Assembly (NCBI GenBank): GCA_035295745.1
Contig: DATGIL010000096.1
Location: 1 to 64,000, forward strand
Direction of reading: 5' to 3'
Origin: JAIQFL01 sp035295745
GTDB taxonomy: Bacteria > Acidobacteriota > Terriglobia > Bryobacterales > Bryobacteraceae
DNA: 64,000 nucleotides
A model generated the notes under the pieces. That model saw only the letters and a program-made list of their open reading frames with translations, was not told the DNA's origin and ran no database searches. Positions 36,129 through 45,969 of this stretch are shown one piece after another. The position numbers and the translations under genes were made by a program. How positions within the stretch are numbered: position 1 is the stretch's first letter; each line of letters opens with the position of its first letter.

Positions 36129-39100
36129 GTGCCTACTCGTCTTGTATTGCTAATTTATGCAATTCTCTCGGGCCAGTTAGCGCTGGCTCAGGGCTTAACT
36201 GGCCAAATTTCCGGCACAGTACTCGATCCCGCGGATAACATGGTCGCGGGGGCGCGGGTTTCGCTTTCGAACGCCTTAACCGGACAGACGCGTCAAGTAA
36301 TCACGAGTAGTGACGGATCGTTTCTCTTCTCCGAGGTATTGCCAGGAAGCTTCTCTCTGTCAATCCTCAAGACGGGATTTCATGAACTTCGGCGCACCGA
36401 CATCCACCTGTCGACAGGCGAGCGCCTCTCTCTCGAGAGCATTCATTTGGAGATCGGGGCCGTAACTGAAACCGTAACCGTAAGCGGCGTCTCCGCCCCT
36501 CTGCAGACGGAAAGTTCGGAGCGCGCCGGACTCGTCGATTCTCAGCAACTGAAGGAACTGTCCCTGAAGGGCCGCGATTTCATGGGCACGCTGCAGTTGC
36601 TTCCCGGTACTTTGGACACCAACACCTCAAGGGAAGCGCCCGGCTCCAGCACGTTGCAGGGGCTGTACTTCAACGGTAACCGCCAAGGCTCTCTGGGCTT
36701 CACGATCGACGGCATTTTTGCCATGGACACGGGCGGCGGTACGGGACCCTACCTCGAACCCAGCATTGATGCGATCGCCGAAGTGAAGGTGCTCCTTACT
36801 AACTTCCAGGCTGAGTACGGGAGGACCGCCGGCGGAACGATCAACACCATCATCAAGAGCGGCTCTCGGGACTTCCACGGAGGAGCCTACTATTTCTTCC
36901 GCAATGAGGCCCTGAACGCCGACGAGTTCTTCAATAACCGGCAGGGACTTCCCCGCCCTGTATATCGCTATAACTACCCGGGATACTTTCTCGGCGGACC
37001 TGTCCTATTTCCCGGCACATCTTTCAACAAAGGCCACGACAAGCTCTTTTTCTTCTGGTCCCAGGAGTTTCTGTCGCGCACTTACCCTACGCCACTGACA
37101 TTCCAGACTTTCCCCACGGCACTCGAGCGTCAAGGCAACTTCTCGCAAAGCCTCGCTCAGAATGGCCAGCCGATTACCATTCGCGACTCCCTGACGAATG
37201 CTCCCTTCCCAGGAAATATCGTTCCCGCCAGCCGCATCGATCCGAATGGCCAAGGTTTACTAAACGTCTTCCCTCAACCGAACGCCGTCGACCCCACCCG
37301 CACGTACAACTACGCCTTCCAGAGCGAGATCGAGCAACCGCGCCAGGACCAGATCCTGCGCGTCGACTGGAACATCTCGGGAAAAGATCAATTCTTCGCG
37401 CGCGGAATGCACGACTACGAAGCGAAGAAGGGAGGTTTCGGCTTCACCCTGGCATCTCCCTCGTGGGCTCAACTGCCCGTGGATATTGAGTTTCACAGCA
37501 TGGGCTTTGTCAGCACGTGGATTCACACCTTCACCCCCACGTCGATTAACGTAGCCACGTTTGGCGTGAACCGTGGTACGCAGACCATTCAGCCACCCAC
37601 GGCGGCGGCCCTCGCCGCCAACTCCACTGCGGCACTCGGGTTGAACATTCCGCAATGGTTTCCTCAATCCAATCCTCTGCAGCTGATCCCCAATGCCACG
37701 TTCGCGGGCGTACCGGATGCGCCGCAACTCAACATCGACCAACGCTACCCCTATTTCGGGCCCGACAACATCTGGGATTACACGGATAACTTCAGCATCT
37801 CGCATGGGACGCATCGCTTCAAGTTCGGCGCCTTTGTGGAGAAGTCGTCAACCAACAAGCAACTGGCATCCGCGTTCAACGGCCAGATCGCCTTCGATCG
37901 CGACGCGAACAATCCGCTCGATAGCGGCTATGCCTTCTCCAACGCCCTGCTCGGCATCGTCGACAACTACTCGGATTCGAATCTGCACCCGGTGGGACAC
38001 GGCCGCGATCTGAACGTCGAATGGTATGCGCAAGATTCGTGGCGCGCCGCTCGGAATCTCACAGTGGACGCGGGCGTTCGCTTCTACTTCCTGAGGCCTA
38101 CCGTGGCAGCGAATTCGCAATTGGCGAGGTTCGACACCGCGCTCTATAGCGCGTCGGCGCAGCCGCCGCTCATCCAGCCCTACATCAATCCGGCGAACGG
38201 AGCACGCGTTGGGCGGGATCCGGTGAGCGGTCAAATCTTTCCGGCCGCCTACATTGGCGCGTTTTCGGCGCTGCAGGGCACGCCCTTCCAAGGGATGTCG
38301 GTTACCAATGAGGATTTGATGCGAACGCCCCCTATCCAGGTGGCGCCCCGATTGGGGATTGCGTGGGATGTCTCTGGCCGCGGCACCACTGCGATTCGCG
38401 CGGGGGCGGGGATTTTCTACGACCGCTTCCCGGATAACCAGGTTCTTCAGTTTGTACAATCGCCGCCTCTCGTGGTGACGCCGACCGCGTATTACACCAC
38501 GCTCTCGAACCTGGCAAATTCGCCTCAGATCGCGAGTCCGAATAATGTTTTTGGATTTCAGACCGCCTGGAAGCCGCCGGCGATTTACAACTGGAGCTTC
38601 GGCGTCCAGCAGGAACTTCCGCTGCACACGGTTCTTTCGGTGGCGTATGTGGGTGACGTGAATCGTCACCAATTGCAGATCCGGGACCTCAACGCCACCA
38701 ACTACGGCACCAACTTTCTGCCCTCCAGTGCGGACCCGACGTCTCCAGGCAAGCCGCTGCCGCCGAATTTTCTTCGTCCGTACATCGGGTACGGCAGCAT
38801 CCAGTACATGGAGTTCGCGAGCAATTCGAACTACAACGCGCTACAGGCCGAGTTGACGCGACGCTTCTCGACCGGGCTCACATTTTCGGCGAGTTATACG
38901 TGGTCCAAGGTGCTGGATGTCGCCGATACTCCCACCAGCACCGTCAACCCCGTTCTCGATTACAATTCGCGCAACTACGGCCCGGCGATCTTTGACCGCC
39001 GTCAGAAGCTGACCGTCAATTTCGTTTACGCTCTGCCGGGGGTTGGACAGCGATGGAATTCGCGCGTCGCCCGCGGGGTGCTCAACGGTTGGGAGATTTC

Positions 39101-39566
39101 GAGCATCCTGGCGTTCAGTACCGGCGCGCCCACACCCATCAGCTACACATTCGTGACCGCGACCGATGTCACGGGGGCCAGCGGAATCGGGATCGACAGC
39201 CGGGTTGATCTCTCCTGCGACCCGACGCAGAATACCGGGGGGCTGGCGTTCAACGTGACCTGTGTACACGCACCCACGCGCGCAGAACTCGGAATCGGCG
39301 GGGCCTCCAAATACCCGTTTAGCGGTCCGGGAGTTGCCAATGCCGACGTCTCGTTATTCCGGAACATTCTTTTTCCCCACTCGGAGACGCGTCGTCTGCA
39401 GTTGAGAATCGAGACTTACAATACGGTGAACCACACGCAGTTCACGGCGGTGAACAGCGCGGCGAGTTTTGCCGCGACTGGCGCCCAGGCCAACCAATCG
39501 CTCGGCCTTCCAACGGCCGCGGCGCCTGCGCGCAGAATCGCACTCGGCGTGAAATTCTATTTCTGA
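36129..39566 (+). CDS. TonB-dependent receptor, Oar-like, with carboxypeptidase-regulatory domain
   Basis: This is a 1145-residue outer-membrane receptor. The start is GTG 36129 with signal peptide LVLLIYAILSGQLALAQG. Residues about 25-105 are a CarboxypepD_reg-like Ig fold (ISGTVLDPADNMVAGARVSL, then DGSFLFSEVLPGSFSLSI). The plug follows (AEVKVLLTNFQAEYGRTAGG, then FHGGAYYFFRNEALN), and a barrel of about 850 residues ends in the aromatic C-terminus RRIALGVKFYF. It belongs to the large receptor family that acidobacteria use to take up oligomers with TonB energy. AT-rich DNA upstream (36050-36100) marks the promoter region. It stands alone, so the substrate cannot be inferred. Confidence 0.88.
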   Translation: MPTRLVLLIYAILSGQLALAQGLTGQISGTVLDPADNMVAGARVSLSNALTGQTRQVITSSDGSFLFSEVLPGSFSLSILKTGFHELRRTDIHLSTGERLSLESIHLEIGAVTETVTVSGVSAPLQTESSERAGLVDSQQLKELSLKGRDFMGTLQLLPGTLDTNTSREAPGSSTLQGLYFNGNRQGSLGFTIDGIFAMDTGGGTGPYLEPSIDAIAEVKVLLTNFQAEYGRTAGGTINTIIKSGSRDFHGGAYYFFRNEALNADEFFNNRQGLPRPVYRYNYPGYFLGGPVLFPGTSFNKGHDKLFFFWSQEFLSRTYPTPLTFQTFPTALERQGNFSQSLAQNGQPITIRDSLTNAPFPGNIVPASRIDPNGQGLLNVFPQPNAVDPTRTYNYAFQSEIEQPRQDQILRVDWNISGKDQFFARGMHDYEAKKGGFGFTLASPSWAQLPVDIEFHSMGFVSTWIHTFTPTSINVATFGVNRGTQTIQPPTAAALAANSTAALGLNIPQWFPQSNPLQLIPNATFAGVPDAPQLNIDQRYPYFGPDNIWDYTDNFSISHGTHRFKFGAFVEKSSTNKQLASAFNGQIAFDRDANNPLDSGYAFSNALLGIVDNYSDSNLHPVGHGRDLNVEWYAQDSWRAARNLTVDAGVRFYFLRPTVAANSQLARFDTALYSASAQPPLIQPYINPANGARVGRDPVSGQIFPAAYIGAFSALQGTPFQGMSVTNEDLMRTPPIQVAPRLGIAWDVSGRGTTAIRAGAGIFYDRFPDNQVLQFVQSPPLVVTPTAYYTTLSNLANSPQIASPNNVFGFQTAWKPPAIYNWSFGVQQELPLHTVLSVAYVGDVNRHQLQIRDLNATNYGTNFLPSSADPTSPGKPLPPNFLRPYIGYGSIQYMEFASNSNYNALQAELTRRFSTGLTFSASYTWSKVLDVADTPTSTVNPVLDYNSRNYGPAIFDRRQKLTVNFVYALPGVGQRWNSRVARGVLNGWEISSILAFSTGAPTPISYTFVTATDVTGASGIGIDSRVDLSCDPTQNTGGLAFNVTCVHAPTRAELGIGGASKYPFSGPGVANADVSLFRNILFPHSETRRLQLRIETYNTVNHTQFTAVNSAASFAATGAQANQSLGLPTAAAPARRIALGVKFYF

Positions 39567-39571
39567 TTCGC

Positions 39572-40333
39572 CTACTTCGGCGCAGGCGGGGAGTTCGGCA
39601 GAGTCAGGACTGTCCTCCCATTCTCGTCCAGGAACTGCAGCGAGGCTGCATTGGCGCTATCCACCGCCAGGCGGATCCGCGCCTTTCCTTTGGTGTCCAT
39701 CAGCAGAACCACCGCGTCGTTCTGCGGCGTCCTGCCAACGAAGACGCGCTGGACGCCGGCGAGACCGTCCGCCAACGCCCGTTCCCGCACTTTCTTCAGG
39801 GCTTCCGTTTTCTCGGGCCCATCCTTCATGAGTTTAGCGTCGTTGACCTGCTGCGCGAATTCTCCCATCGGTTTCAGTGACCGTTCCCAGACGTGCAAAC
39901 CCGAAGAGCGGTTGTCGCCTTGCTGGCTGTACTGAATGCCGACAGTCTGGTCGGAATCATATTGGTCGAACATGAGCCCGCTGTTGGCGTTGACCATGCC
40001 GTCTTTTTTCTGCCCATGCCAGGTCATGCCGCCGCATTCGTCGCCGTTGTCGTTGAAGAAAATCAATCCGGCTCCGCGCTTGCCGTCGCGGCTCTTCATC
40101 GCTTTCCCGCCAATGATCGGCCCCGGCGATTTCTCGTTGTTCGAAATCGTCAGGCGAAGCTTCCCGTCCTCGCCCAGAATGTTGATTCTCTGCGTATCGA
40201 TTTCGTCGAACTTCGACTTGCTGCTCTCGCTGTCTGCTGCCACCAGAATCAATGCGGCAAACAGCACTGTGGAGACGACCGCCCACGCCCTGAGAATACG
40301 CAGTTGTTTTTGGATGTTCTGCATCGGATCCAT
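39572..40333 (-). CDS. Membrane-anchored protein of unknown function with repeated beta motifs
   Basis: This is a 253-residue protein with one N-terminal TM helix (RAWAVVSTVLFAALILVAAD) and the rest outside. It shows two similar beta-hairpin motifs, RINILGEDGKLRLTISN near the start and SLQFLDENGRTVLTLPN at the end, with KARIRLAVDSANAA between. A similar pattern (LGxDGKxRLxI) recurs in acidobacterial proteins of unknown role. ATG 40333 has GAGAGG about 6 nt upstream. It is convergent with the TonB receptor, with only 5 nt between stops. Confidence 0.65.
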   Translation of the reverse strand: MDPMQNIQKQLRILRAWAVVSTVLFAALILVAADSESSKSKFDEIDTQRINILGEDGKLRLTISNNEKSPGPIIGGKAMKSRDGKRGAGLIFFNDNGDECGGMTWHGQKKDGMVNANSGLMFDQYDSDQTVGIQYSQQGDNRSSGLHVWERSLKPMGEFAQQVNDAKLMKDGPEKTEALKKVRERALADGLAGVQRVFVGRTPQNDAVVLLMDTKGKARIRLAVDSANAASLQFLDENGRTVLTLPNSPPAPK

Positions 40334-40403
40334 GATTGTAATCCTCTCACCCCCCTGCACCCGCGGAGCGATACTGAAGGAGTCGCGCGCGGAGTGAAGA
40401 TCA

Positions 40404-40894
40404 TTGAGCTACGATCTGATGTTGTTTCCCGTCCCCGAGGGCGCCGATCCGTCGCTCGCTTATGAACGTGCGATCGAACAGCAGGAGAGTGGAGCAAATC
40501 CGGAACTCGCGAGTGCCTCGGCGCGCCTCGAGATCGAACGAATCGCCAGCGTGCTCAAAACCTGGCGTCCTGGCCTGCGGGAGTTTCGGCCGAAGGCACC
40601 CTTGCCATGGATCGAACTCACCGACGAGAGCCTCCAGCTTCAGTTTCAGATTTATGACGGCAGCGTCTCGGTAACCATTCCGTATTTCCGCGACCGCGCT
40701 CAGGAGATGATGGCAACCGCACCAGTTGCTTCGAGCCGCTGCGCGCGGCCGCGGGATACGTGACGTATGATCCTCAGCTCGGGCGTGCCGTAACTGCAGG
40801 TGATCTCGGCGAGATGGTAGCTCGGTATCGGGGGGTGGACCGCGCCCTTCCGGAGTTTCGCGCACAGCAAAGGCCCTGGTGGAAGTTCTGGTGA
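40404..40894 (+). pseudogene. Uncharacterised small protein, frameshifted near 40715
   Basis: The first frame reads SYDLMLFPVPEGADPSLAYE, then ELTDESLQLQFQIYDGSVSV, then FRDRAQEMMA. It then turns into unlikely sequence and stops at 40763. A different frame continues naturally from about 40712: CFEPLRAAAGYVTYDPQLGR, then GDLGEMVARYRGVDRALPEF, then PWWKFW and stop at 40892-40894. Joined, they give an ordinary acidic protein of about 163 residues. The break is not in a long homopolymer. The family is unknown to me. It is either a pseudogene or an assembly error. Confidence 0.6.
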
Positions 40895-40910
40895 CGCACG
40901 ATTCGACCGG

Positions 40911-42932
40911 TCAGTTGGTAGGAGCCTTCTCCCACGCGTAGGCCCGACTCATCGCGTACTTCTCGAACCAGTCGAGCTCCACATTCATCTTGAACAGTAC
41001 GTGACGGAGCTCGGCCCACCCGTGCGGTTCCCGCGGCGCCACGTAAAGATGCGTGGGAACGCCGTTGCTCTTCAGCGCGCGATACATCTCAACCGATTGC
41101 GGCTGCGGCACACGCACATCGTTCTGTCCGACCAGAAAGATCGTGGGCGTCTTCACATTCCACACGTCTTTCAATGGCGAGTTGTTCCAGAATACGTCGA
41201 TGGGCGCGTCCTTCTGCCACGGGGTTCCCCCGAACCACGGAGTGCGATACGTGCGGACATCGCTCTGCGCGTACATCGAGACCCAATCCGCAGCTCCGGC
41301 GCCCGCTGAGGCTGCTTTGAATCGATCGGTCACGGTGATGATCTTGTTGGTCATGTGACCACCGCCGCTCCACCCCATCTTCACCATGTGATCGGGATCG
41401 GCGATTCCCGCTTTGATCAGGTAATCGACGCCTGCAAGCACATCCAGGTGCGCGTTTTGGAAGTAGTGGCCCACCATGTCCCGCAGAAAATCGTCGCCAT
41501 ATCCGGTGCTGCCGCGATAGTTGGGCTGCAACACGGCATATCCTTTGGCAGCCAGGACCGCGACGTAATTCTGCGTGCCGCCCCAACCGAATTTATCGGA
41601 TGCCTGCGGACCGCCATGAGTCTGCACCGCCAGCGGATACCGCTTCCCTTCCTGATAATCCAGCGGATAATAGAGCAGTCCTTCCACGGTCACGCCGTCG
41701 GCGCCTTTCCATTCCACCTTCTCCTGGCGCGGCAGCTTGTATTCGCGCACCAGCCGCTCATACACCGCCGTGACTTTGCGCGGGCTCGCGCCTTCCATGA
41801 TCCACACCTCGCCCGGGCTCATCATCTCCTGCGAAGTGAAGACGTGCGCATTCGAAGGGCCGGACATCGTCCACCCCGCAATCGCGTGCTTTCCGTTAGT
41901 CAGTTGCTCCGGCTTACCGCCCTGCACCGGCACTTTGAACAACTCGGCATGGACGCCCATGTTGGCCAGGAAATAAATCGATTTCCCGTCTTTCGACCAC
42001 GAAGCCTTGTCGATTTCATACGGCAGATCGGGCATCAGCACGCGAAACTCGCTGCCTCCTCCCGACGAGGTGACGAAGAGCTTGCGATTGAAATAGGTCT
42101 CGAACTTCGGATTCGCCTGCGAGAGGAAGAGCACCTGGCTTCCGTCCGGCGAAAGCTCGGCGTCGCTCTCCGGAACTCTGTTGTGCGTGATTTGCTTCGC
42201 GTTCGAGCCGCTGGCATCCATCACCCAGACTTCGCCCTGATCGGTATCTTCGATCTGCGGCGTCGGAGCGCGATGCATCGCAATCTTTTTCCCGTCTTCC
42301 GAGATCGAGTAAGCGAGCACCGAGTAGTCGCCTTGCGTGATGCGGTGCTCGGCCTTACCGGCGACCTTGACGTTCCAGAGATGCTGCTGCTCGTAATTCT
42401 CGTCGTACATGAAGACGTCGTCTTTCAGCTTCTCTTTCGCCTTCTGCTCTTCCGATTTGGCGTCAGCAGCGCGAAAGTAAATCGTCCCGCCGTCGGGCGA
42501 CCACTGAATGTTCTGCACCGCCGTGGGATGGGTGGTGAGTTGCTGCGCTTCGCCGCCCGAAGTGGAAAGCAGAAACACTTGCGCAACCGCTTCCGGTTCG
42601 GTGCCCCGCTTGGCGATGAACGCGAGAGTCTTGCCGTCCGGCGACCATCGCGGCGAATTCTCGCCATCGGCGCCGCTCGTCATCTGCACCAGACCAGTGC
42701 CATCGGCATTGATCCTCCAGAGGTGCGAGATGCGCCGGTCCGCCTTCCAATTGGCTTCCGACTGCACGAATACGATCTGATGTTTGTCCGGGGAGAGCTG
42801 CGGGTCCTGGATCAGAGGAATATTGATCAGATCGACCAAAGTCATGGGTCGTGCAGTCTGCGCCAGAAGCACGCTCGCGCTCACGGCCCATAGGGAGACT
42901 CCAGTGATGAGGCTTCGTGATAGCGTCCGCAT
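40911..42932 (-). CDS. S9-family serine peptidase (prolyl oligopeptidase/acylaminoacyl-peptidase type)
   Basis: This is a 673-residue exported peptidase. The signal peptide is ITGVSLWAVSASVLLAQTAR. A beta-propeller gate domain (about 35-400) has PD40 motifs such as NSPRWSPDGKTLAFIAKRGT and VQNIQWSPDGGTIYF. The alpha/beta-hydrolase domain has the oxyanion region QTHGGPQASDKFGWGG, the nucleophile GWSGGGHMTN, the acid LVGQNDVRVPQPQS and the His REPHGWAEL, so the triad is complete. It should cleave short peptides in the periplasm. It starts 7 nt after the preceding S9 gene, last in an operon headed by a TonB receptor. Confidence 0.9.
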   Translation of the reverse strand: MRTLSRSLITGVSLWAVSASVLLAQTARPMTLVDLINIPLIQDPQLSPDKHQIVFVQSEANWKADRRISHLWRINADGTGLVQMTSGADGENSPRWSPDGKTLAFIAKRGTEPEAVAQVFLLSTSGGEAQQLTTHPTAVQNIQWSPDGGTIYFRAADAKSEEQKAKEKLKDDVFMYDENYEQQHLWNVKVAGKAEHRITQGDYSVLAYSISEDGKKIAMHRAPTPQIEDTDQGEVWVMDASGSNAKQITHNRVPESDAELSPDGSQVLFLSQANPKFETYFNRKLFVTSSGGGSEFRVLMPDLPYEIDKASWSKDGKSIYFLANMGVHAELFKVPVQGGKPEQLTNGKHAIAGWTMSGPSNAHVFTSQEMMSPGEVWIMEGASPRKVTAVYERLVREYKLPRQEKVEWKGADGVTVEGLLYYPLDYQEGKRYPLAVQTHGGPQASDKFGWGGTQNYVAVLAAKGYAVLQPNYRGSTGYGDDFLRDMVGHYFQNAHLDVLAGVDYLIKAGIADPDHMVKMGWSGGGHMTNKIITVTDRFKAASAGAGAADWVSMYAQSDVRTYRTPWFGGTPWQKDAPIDVFWNNSPLKDVWNVKTPTIFLVGQNDVRVPQPQSVEMYRALKSNGVPTHLYVAPREPHGWAELRHVLFKMNVELDWFEKYAMSRAYAWEKAPTN

Positions 42933-42939
42933 ATGGGTC

Positions 42940-45930
42940 CTACTTCTTTATGTCCTTCTTATCCTCGGCCGAGGCTTCGGAGATGCCGTTGAATTTCTCC
43001 TTCTCCTGGTCGCGATCGATGTAGGGAATGCCCTTCTGCATCCACTCCGGCTCGGGCGCGCCCTTCAGGAAATGATCGAAGAACTGTTGCAGGCGAACGG
43101 TGTAGTCCTTCTGGTTGGGACGGCGGTTGATGTGGTGCGGCTCGCCGTTATAGTCGAACAGGTAGACTTCCTTCCCCAGGCGGCGCAGCGAGAGGAACAG
43201 CTCGAGTCCCTGGTACCATGGCACCGCGTCATCGGCGTCATTCTGCAGGATCAGCAGCGGGGTAGTCACGCGATCGACCATGAAGATCGGTGAATTCTCG
43301 ATGAAGCGCAAGGGATACTCCCAGATGGTGCCTCCAATGCGGCTCTGCGACTTCTCATATTGGAACTGCCGCGGCAAGCCCGAACCCCAGCGAATCCCGT
43401 CGTACGCGCTGATCATGTTGGCCACCGGCGCGCCAGCCTCAGCAGCTTTGAACACATTCGTCTGGGTCAGCATGTAGGCGGTCTGGTAGCCGCCCCAACT
43501 GTGACCCTGAATGCCGATGGCGTCGCGATTGACATACCCCTTGTCCACCACGGCCTGAATCGCCGGCAGCACGCATTTGATGGCGCTCTGGCCAGGATAG
43601 CCAGTCTTGTAAATGATGTCTGGAGTCAACACCAGGTAGCCGTTGCTCACGTAATACGTGATGTTGATGGCGTGCCCTGGCGCCGGCCGCACATAGCTGT
43701 GCAGATTCTGCGAGAGCCGCTCGTAGAGATAGATCATCATCGGATACTTCTTCGAAGGATCGAAGTTCTCCGGCTTGTAGAGCGCCGCTTCCAGCACAAC
43801 TCCGTCCGCATTGCGGTAATGAATCATCTCAGCCGATCCCCAGAGAATCTGCTTCTGCTGCGGATTGGCCTCGGTCACCTTCTTCATCGAACGGAAAGAG
43901 GAATCGGTGATGTGGATGTCCGGCTCGTCATGGAAGGTGGTGGCGGTGACCATGATCACGTCCGCGTCCTTGGCTTTGCCGATGGTCCGGTAGTTCTTGG
44001 CGCCCATCAGAAGCTTCTGCGGCGTCTCTTTGAAGCTCGCGAGCGAATAGAATCCGCTATCGCGCGTATCCAGATTTTCGGCCCGCAGCAGCAGCGGCTT
44101 CGACGGGTCGATCCCGCGCTCCTCCTCCGGCGAATCGGCGTCCAGGCGAACGATGCGGAATTGCAACTCCGAGTTGCGGCCGTCCGTCAGCTTGCGCGGC
44201 GCTGCGCCATCGGGCGAAACAGCCCACACATCGTATCGATCATAGACGAGAGCCCATTTGCCATCCTTCGTCCACCCGCCTGCACCATACGCCGGCGCCG
44301 CCTCGGGATGATCGTCATCTTCATTGAAAACGGCGACACCGAGTTGCGCCGTGAGATTCGTCGTCTTTCCGTCGGGTACACTGATCGACCACCAGTTCTT
44401 ATCCTTAAAGGCCAGGGCGTGCATGCCATCCGGCGACAACTGCACTCCACCGCCGCCGCCCCCGCGGCCTCCCCCTGCACCCACGGGGCCGCGAAACTGC
44501 TTCAGCGTCAGCGTGCGTGCGCCCGTAGTCGTATCCACCAGGTAAACATCGTTGTAGGCGCCATCGTAATCCACCATGCGCCGATAAGGCCGATCGTCGG
44601 TGCCAAGCGCCACGCGTCCATCGTCACTTGGAAACAGACCACCCATCGCCGGATCGGAGATCTGCGCAAAAGTCTTGTCCGCAAGACGGTAGACCGCGCG
44701 ATACGAACGCGAACGATCTTGTGTTGCCCGAACCTTCTGCATGGACTGCACGTAGTCGTCGCGCCAACTCCACAAATCCGCCTGGACCTTATCATCGGAA
44801 GGCACTGGGGCCGGAGGGGCCGGATCCTTCGCCAGTGCCGCGATCTCCTCCAGCGGCGCGCAGCTCAAAAACAGCCGCGAACCGTCGCGCGAGAAGTTCA
44901 TCGGACCGCGATCCAGAATTCCGTAACCGGCTCGGAATCCCGCCGTGGCGGTGGAAACAATCTCTACCGGAGCGCCGCTGCGGTCCCACAGATATGCCTT
45001 GAACTTCGCGGGCTTCGACGCCTGATCGTCGCGATCGCTGAAAAACGCGATGCGATGCGCGGCGGTATCCCAGATGAGCTTGGTGTACTGTCCCTTGCCG
45101 GTGAGCAGCGGGGCGGGAGCGGCATCGGAGGCAGGCGTCACGGAGTAGACGCCGTTCGTCTCCTCTTTCCGCGATCCCACGGTGTAGAGCAGCGCCTTGG
45201 AGTCCTTCGCCATCGAATACTCGAGCACGTCTTCAAAGGTGCGTTCCTTCGCCGACGCCAGGTCGCGCAGGACGAGGTCGGATCCGTATTTACTGCGTGG
45301 TGCGCGGCCCCCCGCGGCGCCACCACGCCCGCCGCGAGCCTGGTCGGCGTCGCCGTCATTCCCGGCCGGCGGGGTCCCCGCGGCCGCCTTCGGACCGCGA
45401 AGGTAGGCGACGAAGTTGTCGCCGGTTTCAGGTGTCTGGAAAGTGGTGACATCGGCAACTCTGGTGGCGCTCATCGCCGCCAGGTTCACAATGATCATTC
45501 CACCGCGGGGCATCTCATCGGGGCGCTTACGCTCTTTCTTAGCCTTATCCGTATCGGCCTTCATGGGAAACGAACTGGCCACCAGGTAGGCGTTGTCATG
45601 CGTAAAGACAATGCGGATCGCGCGGACCGGAGGCGGTCCTTCGCCCGCCGGCTCTTCACCGCTGTTCTCCGCGGCGGGCGGCGCGGCGCCGCAATTCTCC
45701 CGAAGCTCCTTGCCGGTGGCGAGATTGCGCACCACCAGTTGACCATCCCCTTCCTCGGGAACCAGCGAATACGCCAGGATCTTGCCGTCGCGGGAAAGCG
45801 CCTGGCTCTGAATGGCGTTCCAGCCATCGTAATCGTGATGATTGAGAGGACGCTTGGCAGCGCTCTGCCCGAAAGCGGAGAGCGCCGCCGCGAACAGCAG
45901 CGCCCATCGGAGTGTTCTTTGCCTCTGCAT
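42940..45930 (-). CDS. Large S9-family serine peptidase
   Basis: This is a 996-residue exported peptidase, longer than most S9 enzymes because of an expanded propeller. The signal peptide is LRWALLFAAALSAFGQSAAK. The N-terminal half contains Gly/Pro-rich inserts, for example a Gly/Arg loop around TPPAGNDGDADQARGGRGG and another at about 485. The C-terminal hydrolase has GIQGHSWGGYQTAYML (nucleophile Ser), ILQNDADDAVPWYQGLELFL (Asp) and FDYNGEPHHINRRPNQKDYT (His). It probably degrades peptides imported by the receptor encoded 39 nt upstream. A charged tail (EASAEDKKDIKK) ends the protein. Confidence 0.9.
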   Translation of the reverse strand: MQRQRTLRWALLFAAALSAFGQSAAKRPLNHHDYDGWNAIQSQALSRDGKILAYSLVPEEGDGQLVVRNLATGKELRENCGAAPPAAENSGEEPAGEGPPPVRAIRIVFTHDNAYLVASSFPMKADTDKAKKERKRPDEMPRGGMIIVNLAAMSATRVADVTTFQTPETGDNFVAYLRGPKAAAGTPPAGNDGDADQARGGRGGAAGGRAPRSKYGSDLVLRDLASAKERTFEDVLEYSMAKDSKALLYTVGSRKEETNGVYSVTPASDAAPAPLLTGKGQYTKLIWDTAAHRIAFFSDRDDQASKPAKFKAYLWDRSGAPVEIVSTATAGFRAGYGILDRGPMNFSRDGSRLFLSCAPLEEIAALAKDPAPPAPVPSDDKVQADLWSWRDDYVQSMQKVRATQDRSRSYRAVYRLADKTFAQISDPAMGGLFPSDDGRVALGTDDRPYRRMVDYDGAYNDVYLVDTTTGARTLTLKQFRGPVGAGGGRGGGGGGVQLSPDGMHALAFKDKNWWSISVPDGKTTNLTAQLGVAVFNEDDDHPEAAPAYGAGGWTKDGKWALVYDRYDVWAVSPDGAAPRKLTDGRNSELQFRIVRLDADSPEEERGIDPSKPLLLRAENLDTRDSGFYSLASFKETPQKLLMGAKNYRTIGKAKDADVIMVTATTFHDEPDIHITDSSFRSMKKVTEANPQQKQILWGSAEMIHYRNADGVVLEAALYKPENFDPSKKYPMMIYLYERLSQNLHSYVRPAPGHAINITYYVSNGYLVLTPDIIYKTGYPGQSAIKCVLPAIQAVVDKGYVNRDAIGIQGHSWGGYQTAYMLTQTNVFKAAEAGAPVANMISAYDGIRWGSGLPRQFQYEKSQSRIGGTIWEYPLRFIENSPIFMVDRVTTPLLILQNDADDAVPWYQGLELFLSLRRLGKEVYLFDYNGEPHHINRRPNQKDYTVRLQQFFDHFLKGAPEPEWMQKGIPYIDRDQEKEKFNGISEASAEDKKDIKK

Positions 45931-45969
45931 GACAACACCTCGTCGGTTTACGTTGCGATGCGGACGATT

